A stretch of 33,554 bases of DNA, taken from Flavobacterium psychrophilum (GTDB lineage Bacteria; Bacteroidota; Bacteroidia; Flavobacteriales; Flavobacteriaceae). How positions within the stretch are numbered: the first letter of the stretch is position 1; each line of letters begins with the position of its first letter. Positions 1 through 7,825 of the stretch are shown one piece after another. The DNA is taken from positions 1 through 33,554 of the forward strand of contig CAMCFT010000032.1 of the NCBI GenBank assembly GCA_945874225.1, in the 5' to 3' direction. The notes under the pieces were generated by a model. That model was not told the origin of the DNA. It searched no databases and saw only the letters and a program-made list of their open reading frames with translations. The position numbers were made by a program, and so were the translations under genes.

Positions 1-86
1 GCCAAACCCAACACCCACACCCATTCCCCCTGTCATTGCGAAGTATAAGCAATCAGGAGCTAGTGGGCAACCACCCACCACCCAAT

Positions 87-212
87 GTCATTAAGTTAGA
101 AGTTTTGTCGATGATTTTGTCATTCTGACGAAGGAAGAATCTCAACAAACGTGAGCAACTAACACGAGATTCCTCCTTCGTCAGAATGACAAATAAAGGG
201 TAACTTAATGAC
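87..212. repeat. Nested inverted repeat, MITE-like
   Basis: The outer arms are GTCATTAAGTTA (87-98) and TAACTTAATGAC (201-212), exact reverse complements. The inner arms at 119-143 and 166-190 pair over about 24 positions around GTCATTCTGACGAAGGA, with one mismatch. The second copy of the duplicated unit has nothing comparable between its C/A-rich stretch and its promoter, so this looks like a small insertion into copy 1. No target-site duplication is obvious. Confidence 0.75.
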
Positions 213-283
213 GAGACAAACCACCCCAAAATATAATAACATCAAAATGAGGAAAACCGTAAAGGAATTATTTTAGAGGACAT

Positions 284-291
284 TACTTTTG
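284..291 (+). promoter_or_regulatory. Bacteroidota -7 promoter element, copy 1
   Basis: TACTTTTG matches the TAnnTTTG consensus of the primary sigma factor in this phylum. The same octamer lies at the same place in the leader of the downstream paralogue (2004-2011), where the flanks have drifted, which supports a functional role. No clear -33 TTTG is visible. Transcription would start near 297, leaving a leader of about 75 nt. Confidence 0.6.
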
Positions 292-317
292 TAAAAATAT
301 AGCAACAGAACATTTCA

Positions 318-327
318 TAACTAGTTA
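318..327. promoter_or_regulatory. Perfect 10-bp palindrome in leader, copy 1
   Basis: TAACTAGTTA is a perfect palindrome 26 nt downstream of the -7 element. It is kept with the same spacing in the paralogous leader (2037-2046). It could be an operator or an RNA element, but no function can be assigned from sequence alone. Confidence 0.4.
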
Positions 328-372
328 ACCCATTAACACGAAGCCTCACCAACACCAAGACCCCAAAATCTT

Positions 373-1797
373 ATGTCTATTTTAAAAATATTTTCAACCT
401 ACCGTTTTTCACGTTACTACAAGTTGGGTCTAGTTGTTTGGGATCTAGTGCTGCTTAATGTGTCTATAGCACTTTCCTTTCTGTTCCGATATGGAAATTT
501 TGACTTAGAAGACGGCAGAGAGATTCGGACTGTTTCTTTACTATCAAACGTATTCTGGATTTTCTTATTATTATTCATAGATTCCTATAGAATCATCCGG
601 ACTGAACGAATTGAGACTATTCTGATGCGAACATTTCGGTTACTTCTAGTTCATTTTGCCATGATTGCGGTATTTATTATTATTCTGGGCTATGACGAGA
701 TATCTCGGTTGAGGATGTTTTATTTTTATATAACCTTTTTCATCTTTCTTATCGTCTTCCGAATAGTATTTATGAAAGCCTTAAAGTACGTTCGGGCAAA
801 GGGATATAATTATAGAAAGGTAGTTATAGTAGGTGCTAATGCAGCAGGGGAACGTATGAACAGAATACTCTCCAATGACCTTACTTATGGGTATCGGGTA
901 ATGGGATTTTTTGATGATGAAATAGATTCGGATATACAGCTAATGAGTCCAATTTTAGGTAGATTTGAGGATGTTGAAGATTATATTCTCGCCGAAAAAA
1001 TAGATGAAATGTATATTGCTCTTCACATCAGCAAAATTGAAGTTATCAATAGCCTCACCGCGCTTTGTGAGCGCTATATGGTTCGCATTAAGTTTATTCC
1101 TGATTTTCAGCAATACACTAAAACGAACAGGGTTGAAATATCTTTTTACGGGAATGGTAATGTTCCCGTTTTGATGCTGCGCAAAGAACCTCTTGAAATA
1201 ACACTCAATCGTGTGATTAAGAAATTATTTGACCTTTGTTTTTCGGTGTTTGTAATAGTAATCCTCTTTCCGTGGTTGTTTCCTATCCTGATGCTACTGA
1301 TTAAAGTAAATTCTTCTGGACCTGTTTTTTTTGTGCAACAGCGCTCGGGCAGAGAAAATGAATCGTTTCCGTGTTATAAATTTAGAACGATGCGCATCAA
1401 CAAGGATTCCAATAACATGCAGGCCACCCAAGACGATATGCGGATAACTAAAATAGGAGCCTTTCTACGCCGAACCAGTATGGATGAGTTGCCACAATTT
1501 TTTAATGTATTATTAGGAAATATGTCCGTCGTGGGACCTCGTCCGCATATGTTGTCGCATACAGAACAATATTCAGAATTGATCAACAACTTTCTTGTGC
1601 GGCATTATGCCAAACCAGGCATAACTGGCTGGGCTCAGGTGAATGGCTTCCGTGGCGAAACCAAGGAACTTGCCGACATGAAAAACCGAGTGGAACACGA
1701 TATATGGTATATCGAAAACTGGAGTTTGCTGCTGGATATAAAGATTATATGGAATACTGCAACCAGTATATTTAAAGGAGATAAAAATGCTTTTTAG
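373..1797 (+). CDS. Exopolysaccharide polyprenyl glycosylphosphotransferase (WcaJ/WbaP type), copy 1
   Basis: This 474-residue membrane enzyme transfers a hexose-1-phosphate from a UDP-sugar to undecaprenyl phosphate, the priming step of polysaccharide assembly. The N-terminus has about four hydrophobic segments (roughly 18-40, 57-72, 90-107, 116-134), followed by a nucleotide-fold domain (VIVGAN, 151-156). A further membrane segment lies at about 291-311. The catalytic bacterial sugar transferase domain follows, with KFRTM (336-340), [10 protein letters not shown] (371-380; Asp-Glu dyad), VGPRP (387-391) and [11 protein letters not shown] (415-425). Length and order fit full-length WcaJ-like proteins. 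The next gene is a close paralogue with a matching promoter and leader, so the pair arose by tandem duplication. The exact sugar cannot be read from the sequence. Confidence 0.93.
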   Translation: MSILKIFSTYRFSRYYKLGLVVWDLVLLNVSIALSFLFRYGNFDLEDGREIRTVSLLSNVFWIFLLLFIDSYRIIRTERIETILMRTFRLLLVHFAMIAVFIIILGYDEISRLRMFYFYITFFIFLIVFRIVFMKALKYVRAKGYNYRKVVIVGANAAGERMNRILSNDLTYGYRVMGFFDDEIDSDIQLMSPILGRFEDVEDYILAEKIDEMYIALHISKIEVINSLTALCERYMVRIKFIPDFQQYTKTNRVEISFYGNGNVPVLMLRKEPLEITLNRVIKKLFDLCFSVFVIVILFPWLFPILMLLIKVNSSGPVFFVQQRSGRENESFPCYKFRTMRINKDSNNMQATQDDMRITKIGAFLRRTSMDELPQFFNVLLGNMSVVGPRPHMLSHTEQYSELINNFLVRHYAKPGITGWAQVNGFRGETKELADMKNRVEHDIWYIENWSLLLDIKIIWNTATSIFKGDKNAF

Positions 1798-2003
1798 TTT
1801 CGTTTGTCGGGATAATAGTTTTAACGGATTAATCAACACGCAAACCCCCACACCCAATTCCCCTGTCATTGCGAGTGTAACGCGGCAATCTGGGGCTAGG
1901 GAGCCTGTCCCGACTTTTCGGCAACCAGGGGTCAACCATCAACCCCCAAACGATAATATCATTAAAATGAGGAAAACCGTAAAGAAATTATTCTAAAAGG
2001 TAC

Positions 2004-2011
2004 TACTTTTG
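2004..2011 (+). promoter_or_regulatory. Bacteroidota -7 promoter element, copy 2
   Basis: TACTTTTG matches TAnnTTTG. It sits at the same distance from the start codon region and from the conserved palindrome TAACTAGTTA (2037-2046) as in the upstream copy. No -33 box is obvious. Confidence 0.6.
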
Positions 2012-2036
2012 TAAAATACAGCAACAGCATAATCCA

Positions 2037-2046
2037 TAACTAGTTA
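2037..2046. promoter_or_regulatory. Perfect 10-bp palindrome in leader, copy 2
   Basis: TAACTAGTTA is identical in sequence and spacing to the site at 318-327. Its survival in both duplicates while the surrounding bases diverged is the only evidence of function. Confidence 0.4.
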
Positions 2047-2088
2047 ACCTATAAACACAAAGCCTCACCAACGCCAAGCCCTAAATCA

Positions 2089-3507
2089 ATGTCATTTATA
2101 AAACTATTAGCTACATACCGTTTTTCCCGCTACTTCAAGCTGGGTATAATACTATGGGATATTGTGTTGCTGAATGTCGCTATAGCAATTTCCTTTATGT
2201 TTCGATACGGGAACTTTGACATCTCAAATGATAAAGAGGTTCGGACAATTTCTTTTTTATCAATGGTGGTATGGGTTCTTTTGTTGTACTACAATAATTC
2301 CTATAAAATCATCCGAACGGAACGAATTGAGAACGTTCTGCAGCGGATATATCTTATGACAGTAGAGCATTTAGCTATCATTTCGATAATTATTGTGGTC
2401 CTGGACTATGACGGAATTTCTCGTTTGCGTATAATGTATTTTTATGGAACCTTTTTTGTCCTTTTGTTGGTCTTCCGAATTATATTTTTGAAGATTCTCA
2501 AGCATTTCAGGGCACAGGGCTATAACTATCGAAAAATTATCATAGTGGGAGCTAATGACACTGGACAACGCATGTACGACATCCTGTCAAAAGACCTGAC
2601 CTTTGGATATAGGGTAATGGGTTTTTTTGATGATAAAGACGTTGTAAAAAATAGTCTTTCAGCTCCTCATTTGGGTCAATTTTCGGAAATCGAAAAGTAT
2701 ATTATTGCTGAAAATATTGATGAAATATACATTGCTCTGGGTATCAGCAAAATTGGAGTAATCAATACCATCACCACCATTTGTGAGAAGCATATGGTTC
2801 GCGTGAAGTTTATCCCTGATTTTCAGCAATATACAAATTCTAGCAAGGTTGAAATCGTTTTTTATGGAAACATCCCCGTTCTGATGTTACGGAAAGAACC
2901 TCTTGAGATAACGCTCAATCGCGTGATCAAGAAGCTATTTGATTTTTGTTTTTCCTTGTTTATCATTGTGTTCATATTTCCTTGGTTATTCCCTATCCTG
3001 ATAGTGCTAATTAAAATAAATTCTCCTGGGGCTGTTTTTTTTGTACAGGAACGCTCGGGCAGAGACAACCAGCCGTTTCGCTGTTATAAGTTTCGGACGA
3101 TGCATACCGATACCGGATTCCATAAGGATCAGGTCACTCAGAATGATAGTCGCGTGACTCGAGTGGGTGGCTTCTTGCGCCGCAGCAGCATGGATGAGTT
3201 GCCGCAATTTTTTAATGTGTTAAAAGGAGATATGTCGGTAGTGGGTCCGCGTCCTCATATGTTGTCGCATACGGAGCAATATTCAGGACTGATCAACAAC
3301 TACATGGTGCGTAATTATGCAAAGCCAGGAATAACGGGCTGGGCACAGGTTAATGGGTTTCGTGGAGAAATCAAGAAATATTTCGACGTGAAAGGCCGGG
3401 TGGATCATGACATTTGGTATATCGAAAACTGGAACTTGTTCTTGGATATAAAAATTATTTGGAAAACTTTCTTTGATGTTTTTAAAAAGGATAAGAATGT
3501 GTATTAG
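2089..3507 (+). CDS. Exopolysaccharide polyprenyl glycosylphosphotransferase (WcaJ/WbaP type), copy 2
   Basis: This 472-residue paralogue of the preceding gene aligns along its whole length. Shared landmarks include YRFSRY near residue 10, YNYRK at 145-149, [10 protein letters not shown] at 173-182 and [17 protein letters not shown] at 269-285. It has the same N-terminal membrane segments, nucleotide-fold IIVGAN (151-156) and catalytic motifs KFRTM (334-338), DELPQFFN (369-376) and VGPRP (385-389). All key residues are intact, so both copies look functional. The catalytic domains are conserved, while the central loop (about 183-205) and the C-terminal tail vary, so a different sugar or regulation is possible. 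It has its own promoter, so it need not be transcribed with copy 1. Confidence 0.93.
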   Translation: MSFIKLLATYRFSRYFKLGIILWDIVLLNVAIAISFMFRYGNFDISNDKEVRTISFLSMVVWVLLLYYNNSYKIIRTERIENVLQRIYLMTVEHLAIISIIIVVLDYDGISRLRIMYFYGTFFVLLLVFRIIFLKILKHFRAQGYNYRKIIIVGANDTGQRMYDILSKDLTFGYRVMGFFDDKDVVKNSLSAPHLGQFSEIEKYIIAENIDEIYIALGISKIGVINTITTICEKHMVRVKFIPDFQQYTNSSKVEIVFYGNIPVLMLRKEPLEITLNRVIKKLFDFCFSLFIIVFIFPWLFPILIVLIKINSPGAVFFVQERSGRDNQPFRCYKFRTMHTDTGFHKDQVTQNDSRVTRVGGFLRRSSMDELPQFFNVLKGDMSVVGPRPHMLSHTEQYSGLINNYMVRNYAKPGITGWAQVNGFRGEIKKYFDVKGRVDHDIWYIENWNLFLDIKIIWKTFFDVFKKDKNVY

Positions 3508-3509
3508 TG

Positions 3510-3533
3510 TCCTTCGACAAGCTCAGGATGACA
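3510..3533. repeat. Dispersed Bacteroidota repeat half-site
   Basis: CCTTCGACAAGCTCAGGATG followed by ACA is a sequence I recognise as a common dispersed intergenic repeat in Bacteroidota genomes. Only one arm is present, so it cannot form the usual hairpin alone. Confidence 0.5.
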
Positions 3534-3561
3534 GTGAGCAGTGAGCAGTAAAAAGTAAAAA
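3534..3561. repeat. Heptanucleotide tract GTGAGCA/GTAAAAA
   Basis: Four consecutive 7-mers in register: GTGAGCA twice, then GTAAAAA twice. It lies in the 81-bp gap before the short sugar transferase and belongs to the 7-bp-periodic intergenic tracts seen across the window. Confidence 0.7.
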
Positions 3562-3588
3562 GGGATTGGTGTGAAAACCTTAAAATAG

Positions 3589-4134
3589 ATGATAAAGAGA
3601 TTTTTTGACCTATTGTTTTCTTTCGTTGGTCTGCTTGTTGTAGGTTGGCTGATAATTATTTTTTGGATACTGGCCTCCATCGACACTCGATCTAACGGCG
3701 TTTTTATTCAGGAACGAATCGGACAATGGGGAGGTATTTTTAAAATAGTCAAACTTAAGACAATGCATCCCACAACAGCTAAAATCTCTAGACTGGGTAT
3801 GTTTTTAAGGAAGACAAAAATTGATGAATGGCCCCAATTGTGGAATGTTCTGATAGGGAATATGAGTTTTGTGGGTCCACGACCGGATATTCAGGGGTAC
3901 TACGATTTATTGGAAGGAGAAACCAGAAAAATTTTGGAATTAAAACCAGGGATTACCAGTGAGGCTTCTATTAAGTATAAAAATGAAGAAATGCTGCTGG
4001 CAGGACAAGAGAATCCATTGCACTATAATGACAGCGTTATTTTTAAGGACAAGGTGCTCATGAATCTGGATTATTTTTACAATCGAAGTTTTTGGGGAGA
4101 TCTTATGATTATAAGCAGGACAATTTTCGGCTAG
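3589..4134 (+). CDS. Short sugar transferase (PglC-like monotopic phosphoglycosyl transferase)
   Basis: This 181-residue protein consists only of the catalytic bacterial sugar transferase domain. It starts with a basic/hydrophobic re-entrant segment (RFFDLLFSFVGLLVVGWLII, 4-23), then QERIG (41-45), a KLKTM motif (55-59), the catalytic Asp-Glu (KIDEWPQLWNV, 77-87), VGPRP (95-99) and PGITS (120-124). This is the minimal size seen for PglC/WsaP-type enzymes, which add a sugar-1-phosphate to a polyprenyl phosphate without the N-terminal domains. It is the third priming-type transferase in a row. It may start a different glycan or replace the upstream pair. The donor sugar is unknown. Confidence 0.88.
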   Translation: MIKRFFDLLFSFVGLLVVGWLIIIFWILASIDTRSNGVFIQERIGQWGGIFKIVKLKTMHPTTAKISRLGMFLRKTKIDEWPQLWNVLIGNMSFVGPRPDIQGYYDLLEGETRKILELKPGITSEASIKYKNEEMLLAGQENPLHYNDSVIFKDKVLMNLDYFYNRSFWGDLMIISRTIFG

Positions 4135-4159
4135 TTAGGAGTATAGCCTCTTTGATTGG

Positions 4160-4187
4160 ATGCCTTTAGAAAAGGCATTGTCTATTT
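4160..4187 (+). terminator. Hairpin with weak T-run after the transferases
   Basis: ATGCCTTT (4160-4167), a 3-nt loop and AAAGGCAT (4171-4178) form a perfect 8-bp stem, followed by TGTCTATTTT. The T-run is interrupted, so termination may be partial. It separates the priming transferases from the export genes. Confidence 0.5.
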
Positions 4188-4252
4188 TGGCAGATGCAAT
4201 TGAATCTGTCCATTTATTAATAATAATTAATTTAAAGCAAGAGGTTAATGCC

Positions 4253-4260
4253 TATATTTG
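4253..4260 (+). promoter_or_regulatory. Bacteroidota -7 promoter element before wza1
   Basis: TATATTTG matches TAnnTTTG exactly. Transcription would begin near 4266, between an upstream in-frame ATG (4248) and the ATG at 4284. This argues for the latter as the true start. Confidence 0.55.
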
Positions 4261-4283
4261 CAACCATTAAAAAATTAAAAATT

Positions 4284-5078
4284 ATGAAGTATTTTTTTGT
4301 ATTAAAAAAATCAATTCCCTTTCTTTTTGCCGTTTTATTTTTTTCCTGCGCGCCTAAAAAAAGCGTGGTATATTATCAGAATATTGATGGTTTGGCATCA
4401 GGGGAAAAATCAAATTCCTATGAGATAAAAATTCAGCCCGATGATTTGCTCATGATTATTGTTTCAGCCGAAGATCCCGAAACCGCCATTCCTTTTAATT
4501 TGAGTACACTAAGCATTCCTTCGGCTTACAGCCTAAACCCTTCAAAAGGACAGGAAACGATGCAGTCTTATTTAGTGAGCGCAGATGGTTATATTGATTT
4601 TCCCGTATTAGGAAAACTCAAAGTGGCCGGACTGACTCGTTCCGAAATCATGCAATTGTTTCAGGATAAAATCTCGAAATACATTAAAAATCCCATTATA
4701 AACCTGCGCATCCTGAATTTTAAAGTCTCTGTACAGGGAGAGGTTACTTTGCCGGGTACTTATACTATTGCTTCAGATCGCATTACTTTGATAGAAGCCC
4801 TTACTCTGGCCAAAGATTTGACTATCTATGGCAGAAGAGACAATGTCTTGATCATAAGAGAAATAGATGGAGTAAAATCCTATAACCGAGTAGATATTAC
4901 CAAGGCTGATTTTATCAACTCCCCTTTTTATTACCTGGCTCAGAATGATGTGGTCTATGTGGAACCCAATAAAGTCCGAATTAACGGAGCTGCTGTAGGT
5001 GCCAATACCGGAGTAATTATCTCCATTACCTCTCTATTCATTACCCTAATTACATTAATCGTTACTACTAGCAAATAA
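4284..5078 (+). CDS. wza: Wza-like outer-membrane polysaccharide export lipoprotein 1
   Basis: A 264-residue periplasm-facing lipoprotein of the Wza/poly_export family, which forms the outer-membrane channel for the polymer. I start it at 4284, not at the in-frame ATG at 4248. From 4284 the protein begins with a basic N-terminus and a lipoprotein signal ending in LFFSCAPKK, and the promoter element lies between the two ATGs. The body has the poly_export segment (IQPDDLLMIIVSAEDPET and a DGYIDFPVLGKLKVAGLT stretch) and an SLBB-like fold (VSVQGEVTLPGTYTI). It ends in a hydrophobic segment (VIISITSLFITLITLIV) that may span the membrane. The wzc gene starts 8 bp after it, so the two are surely one operon. 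Confidence 0.9.
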   Translation: MKYFFVLKKSIPFLFAVLFFSCAPKKSVVYYQNIDGLASGEKSNSYEIKIQPDDLLMIIVSAEDPETAIPFNLSTLSIPSAYSLNPSKGQETMQSYLVSADGYIDFPVLGKLKVAGLTRSEIMQLFQDKISKYIKNPIINLRILNFKVSVQGEVTLPGTYTIASDRITLIEALTLAKDLTIYGRRDNVLIIREIDGVKSYNRVDITKADFINSPFYYLAQNDVVYVEPNKVRINGAAVGANTGVIISITSLFITLITLIVTTSK

Positions 5079-5086
5079 ATTTTTCC

Positions 5087-7492
5087 ATGGAAGATAATTT
5101 TATGTCAGACGAATATCAGGAAGACGATATTCATTTAAGAACTATTTTAGACAAGTATCTCGTCCATTGGCAATGGTTCGCATTGGCTGTGATAGTGTGT
5201 CTTTTTGTAGCCTATGCCTACTTACGCTACACGATCCCTCAATACAAGGCAACCACAACTGTATTGGTCAAAGACGACAAAAAGGGTGGTGTGCTTTCGG
5301 AACTTTCTGCTTTTGCCGATATGGGACTTGGGTCTGGAATGAAAAGCAATGTGGACAATGAAGTCGAAATTTTGAAGTCAAGGACCTTGGTCGAAAGTGT
5401 GGTCCGAAAACTGAATCTGAACACTAGCTTAATTGTGAAAGGAAATATTGTCGACAGAGAAATTTACAAGCAAACACCCATTACCGTTAATTTCAGCAAT
5501 GCCAAACCGGATTTTGACACGTCAAAAATGCGTCTTAAATTTACGGAGTTAACGTCCAATACCTTTGCATTGGAAAGTGAATCGGAGACTGATTTGGTAT
5601 CTGTAATTCTAAAGAATAAAAAAGAATTCCGCTATGGGGAACTAATTGCCACCAAGAATGCTGACCTGGTTATTAACAAAATGGCGGGTATTGTATTTCG
5701 TTATAAAAACGATGACAAATCGGTTGTCATTGTGGTGAGTCCACTTGAAAATGTAGTGGCAAGTTTTAAGGGCAGACTCGATGTGACTCCCATCAGTAAA
5801 ACGAGTAGTGTGGTTGCCATTTCGCTTAACGATGTCGTGGTTAATAAAGCAGAGGATTTCCTAGATAATCTGATTCAGATTTACAATGAAGATGCTGCTG
5901 CCGACAAGAATTTTATTTCAGAAAGCACCTCAAAATTCATTGCGAACAGACTAATCTTAATTACCCAGGAACTGGATGGAGTGGAGCAGGATGTGCAAAG
6001 TTTTAAAACATCGAACCAGTTGACCGATATCGAATCAGAAGCCAAGCTTTTTATTGAAGGGTCTAGTGACTATAATAAAAAAGTAGCTGAGACCGAAATA
6101 CAAATGAATGTGGTCGCTTCGATGCTTGATTACATGAAAAAAAGCAGCAATGGTGATTTGCTGCCTTCCAATATTATTGCAGGTCAGGGTGATGCATCCG
6201 GACTAATAAGTGCGTTCAATGAATTGGTTTTGCAACGCAACCGGATTTTGAAATCGGCTACTGTGGCGAACCCTTCAGTGGTTAAATTAGATCAGCAGAT
6301 TACTTCCCTAAAAGCCAATGTAGTGGAAAGTTTAAGCCGTATGCAGTCCACCTTAACCATTCAAAAAAGAGATTTAAATAGCCGTGAAGGAATGATGAAT
6401 TCTAAAATTGGCAAAATTCCGGTTCAGGAACGCCAGTTTAGGGTAATCGCCAGACAACAAAAGGTAAAAGAAGAATTATATCTGTATTTACTGCAAAAAA
6501 GAGAAGAAACTGCCATTACGCTAGCTGCTACCCAACCTAATGCGCGGGTTATAGATGATGCGAAAGCTTCTAAATCACCGGTTTCTCCAAAAAAGAATAT
6601 CATTTACCTGGCCGCCTTATTGTTGGGTTTACTGATCCCATATTTAATTATTTATATAAATGAGCTCTTAGACACCAAGGTAAAAAGTCAAAGGGATCTG
6701 GAAGGAAAAACACAAATTCCTTTTATCGGAGACCTGCCCAATTCAGAATCTTCAACCCAATTGATTGATTCTGAAAGCAGAACCAGCTCGGCCGAAGCAC
6801 TGCGAATTATAAGAACCAATCTTGACTTTATGCTGAATGAGGTTCCTGAAGGCAGGGCCAGAACCATCATGATGACATCGACCATTCCCGGAGAAGGAAA
6901 AACATTTGTCGCCGTTAATATGGCGGCTATTTTTGCCCTTTCAGGCAAAAAGGTGCTGTTGGTAGGATTGGATATCAGAAACCCCAAGCTGTCTGATTAT
7001 TTCGATGCACCCCTTAAACAAGGTCTGACGAATTATCTGTCTTCCAAAAATGTTTCGATCGCCGATTATATCACAAAAGTAGAAGGCTTTGAAAGTCTCT
7101 ATGTCCTTCCCACAGGAATTGTACCTCCGAATCCGGTGGAGTTACTGATGAATAAAAAGGTTGACGAACTCTTTGCCCAACTGAAAAAAGAATACGACTA
7201 TATTATAGTTGATACGGCTCCGGTGAGTTTAGTTACCGATACCCTGATTCTGGCAAAATACGTTGATACAACAGTCTATGTGGTCCGGGCCAATCATCTG
7301 GATAAAAGGATGCTCCCAATTCCCGAAAGACTATACAAAGAAAATAAACTGCCTAATATGGCCTTGTTGCTCAATGATACCCAGACCTCAAAAGGATATG
7401 GTTATGGTTACGGCTATGGATATGGCTATGGATATGGCTATGGTGTCAAGGTTGAAAAAAAGCCGTGGTACAAGACCATTTTTAATAAATAA
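5087..7492 (+). CDS. wzc: Wzc-type polysaccharide co-polymerase with BY-kinase domain 1
   Basis: This 801-residue inner-membrane protein sets chain length and couples polymerisation to export through tyrosine autophosphorylation. It has a Wzz-like N-terminus with a membrane segment at about 29-48, a large periplasmic region with coiled-coil character (about 270-470) and a second membrane segment (about 503-525). The cytoplasmic kinase has Walker A PGEGKT (GEGKT 602-606), Walker A' GLDIRNPK (D629) and Walker B YIIVDTAP (D709). The first Asp of the classical DxD Walker A' is a Gly. The C-terminus has eight Gly-Tyr pairs (770-785), which would be the autophosphorylation cluster. They are encoded by a hexamer repeat. 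A second start 15 bases downstream is possible. Confidence 0.93.
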   Translation: MEDNFMSDEYQEDDIHLRTILDKYLVHWQWFALAVIVCLFVAYAYLRYTIPQYKATTTVLVKDDKKGGVLSELSAFADMGLGSGMKSNVDNEVEILKSRTLVESVVRKLNLNTSLIVKGNIVDREIYKQTPITVNFSNAKPDFDTSKMRLKFTELTSNTFALESESETDLVSVILKNKKEFRYGELIATKNADLVINKMAGIVFRYKNDDKSVVIVVSPLENVVASFKGRLDVTPISKTSSVVAISLNDVVVNKAEDFLDNLIQIYNEDAAADKNFISESTSKFIANRLILITQELDGVEQDVQSFKTSNQLTDIESEAKLFIEGSSDYNKKVAETEIQMNVVASMLDYMKKSSNGDLLPSNIIAGQGDASGLISAFNELVLQRNRILKSATVANPSVVKLDQQITSLKANVVESLSRMQSTLTIQKRDLNSREGMMNSKIGKIPVQERQFRVIARQQKVKEELYLYLLQKREETAITLAATQPNARVIDDAKASKSPVSPKKNIIYLAALLLGLLIPYLIIYINELLDTKVKSQRDLEGKTQIPFIGDLPNSESSTQLIDSESRTSSAEALRIIRTNLDFMLNEVPEGRARTIMMTSTIPGEGKTFVAVNMAAIFALSGKKVLLVGLDIRNPKLSDYFDAPLKQGLTNYLSSKNVSIADYITKVEGFESLYVLPTGIVPPNPVELLMNKKVDELFAQLKKEYDYIIVDTAPVSLVTDTLILAKYVDTTVYVVRANHLDKRMLPIPERLYKENKLPNMALLLNDTQTSKGYGYGYGYGYGYGYGYGVKVEKKPWYKTIFNK
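7394..7441 (+). repeat. Hexanucleotide repeat encoding the Gly-Tyr tail
   Basis: Eight GGNTAY units (GGATAT, GGTTAT, GGTTAC, GGCTAT and so on) in frame encode (Gly-Tyr)8 at the end of the kinase. Gain or loss of units would change the tyrosine number without a frameshift. Confidence 0.85.
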
Positions 7493-7517
7493 AAAAGTAG
7501 GCGAAAGCCTCTTTTTT
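7491..7517 (+). terminator. Rho-independent terminator after wzc1
   Basis: AGGC, a GAAA tetraloop and GCCT (7499-7510) are followed by C and six T. Six A (7491-7496) upstream can pair with the T-run and extend the stem. It overlaps the end of the wzc stop codon region and should close the wza1-wzc1 transcript. Confidence 0.85.
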
Positions 7518-7566
7518 CTATGGGTTGCTCCCTGACTCCCGAAAAGGAGGGACTGGCTCCCTAAAG

Positions 7567-7799
7567 AGAGGAATTTATTTATAGAATGGTCATAGGTTTT
7601 TTCTTCACCCTTTAGGGTAGAGGAAAAAAGAAAAAACAATCCTAGAGGAATTTATAGAATGGTTATAAGTTTTTTCTTCACCCTTTAGGGTAGAGGAAAA
7701 AAGAAAAAACAAATCTAAAAAGAGGAATTTATTTATAGAATGGTTATAAGTTTTTTCTTCACCCTTTAGGGTAGAGGAAAAAAGAAAAAACAAATTTAG
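7567..7799. repeat. Three tandem hairpin repeats of 73-79 bp
   Basis: The copies span 7567-7643, 7644-7716 and 7721-7799. Each starts AGAGGAATTTAT and carries TTCACCCTTTAGGGTAGAGG flanked by T6C on the left and A-rich GAAAAAAG on the right. This folds into a long stem with a CCCT/AGGG core and two G-T wobbles. Copies differ by a 4-bp TTAT unit and a few substitutions. There are no unique spacers, so this is not a CRISPR. The stems could terminate transcription in either direction. Confidence 0.85.
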
Positions 7800-7812
7800 A
7801 GGAAGGAATCAC

Positions 7813-7820
7813 TACATTTG
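7813..7820 (+). promoter_or_regulatory. -7 promoter element of recR
   Basis: TACATTTG matches TAnnTTTG. Its last base is only 5 nt from the recR ATG, so transcription would start at or next to the start codon, predicting a leaderless or nearly leaderless mRNA. Confidence 0.55.
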
Positions 7821-7825
7821 TCTTT

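Larger units (their letters stand above)
1..372. other. Gene-free 5' region: repeats plus leader of the first transferase
   Basis: No convincing gene is visible here. The first ~85 bases are C/A-rich and resemble the stretch before the second transferase (about 1838-1950); both contain CTGTCATTGCGA. A nested inverted repeat fills 87-212. From about 230 to 372 the sequence parallels 1950-2088 and holds a TAnnTTTG promoter element and a leader, so this is the upstream half of a tandem duplication. Confidence 0.75.
1798..2088. other. Intergenic copy of the duplicated leader region
   Basis: It holds a dispersed-repeat-like segment (TGTCATTGCGAG at about 1863, then GTCCCGACTTTTCGG). A short run of CAACCnn heptads follows at 1933-1953. 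The leader that matches 233-372 comes last. No gene is credible: the one open frame (1787-1996) is made of repeat sequence. Confidence 0.65.
7493..7825. other. Gene-free gap between wzc1 and recR
   Basis: It holds the wzc terminator, a short inverted repeat (CTCCCGAAAAGGAG at about 7536-7549), three ~75-bp tandem repeats (7567-7799) and the recR promoter element. Open frames on the minus strand here are products of the repeats and carry no protein signal. Confidence 0.75.

Noticed and set aside
1787..1996. Open frame of 69 codons overlapping the end of the first transferase
   Set aside because: It is made of dispersed-repeat and leader sequence, has low-complexity translation and overlaps the promoter of the second transferase.
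4248..4283. Upstream in-frame ATG for wza1 at 4248
   Set aside because: The -7 promoter element (4253-4260) lies downstream of it, and the lipoprotein signal begins at the ATG at 4284.
7567..7799. Possible CRISPR array
   Set aside because: Three long repeats abut or nearly abut each other without unique spacers, and there are no cas genes.
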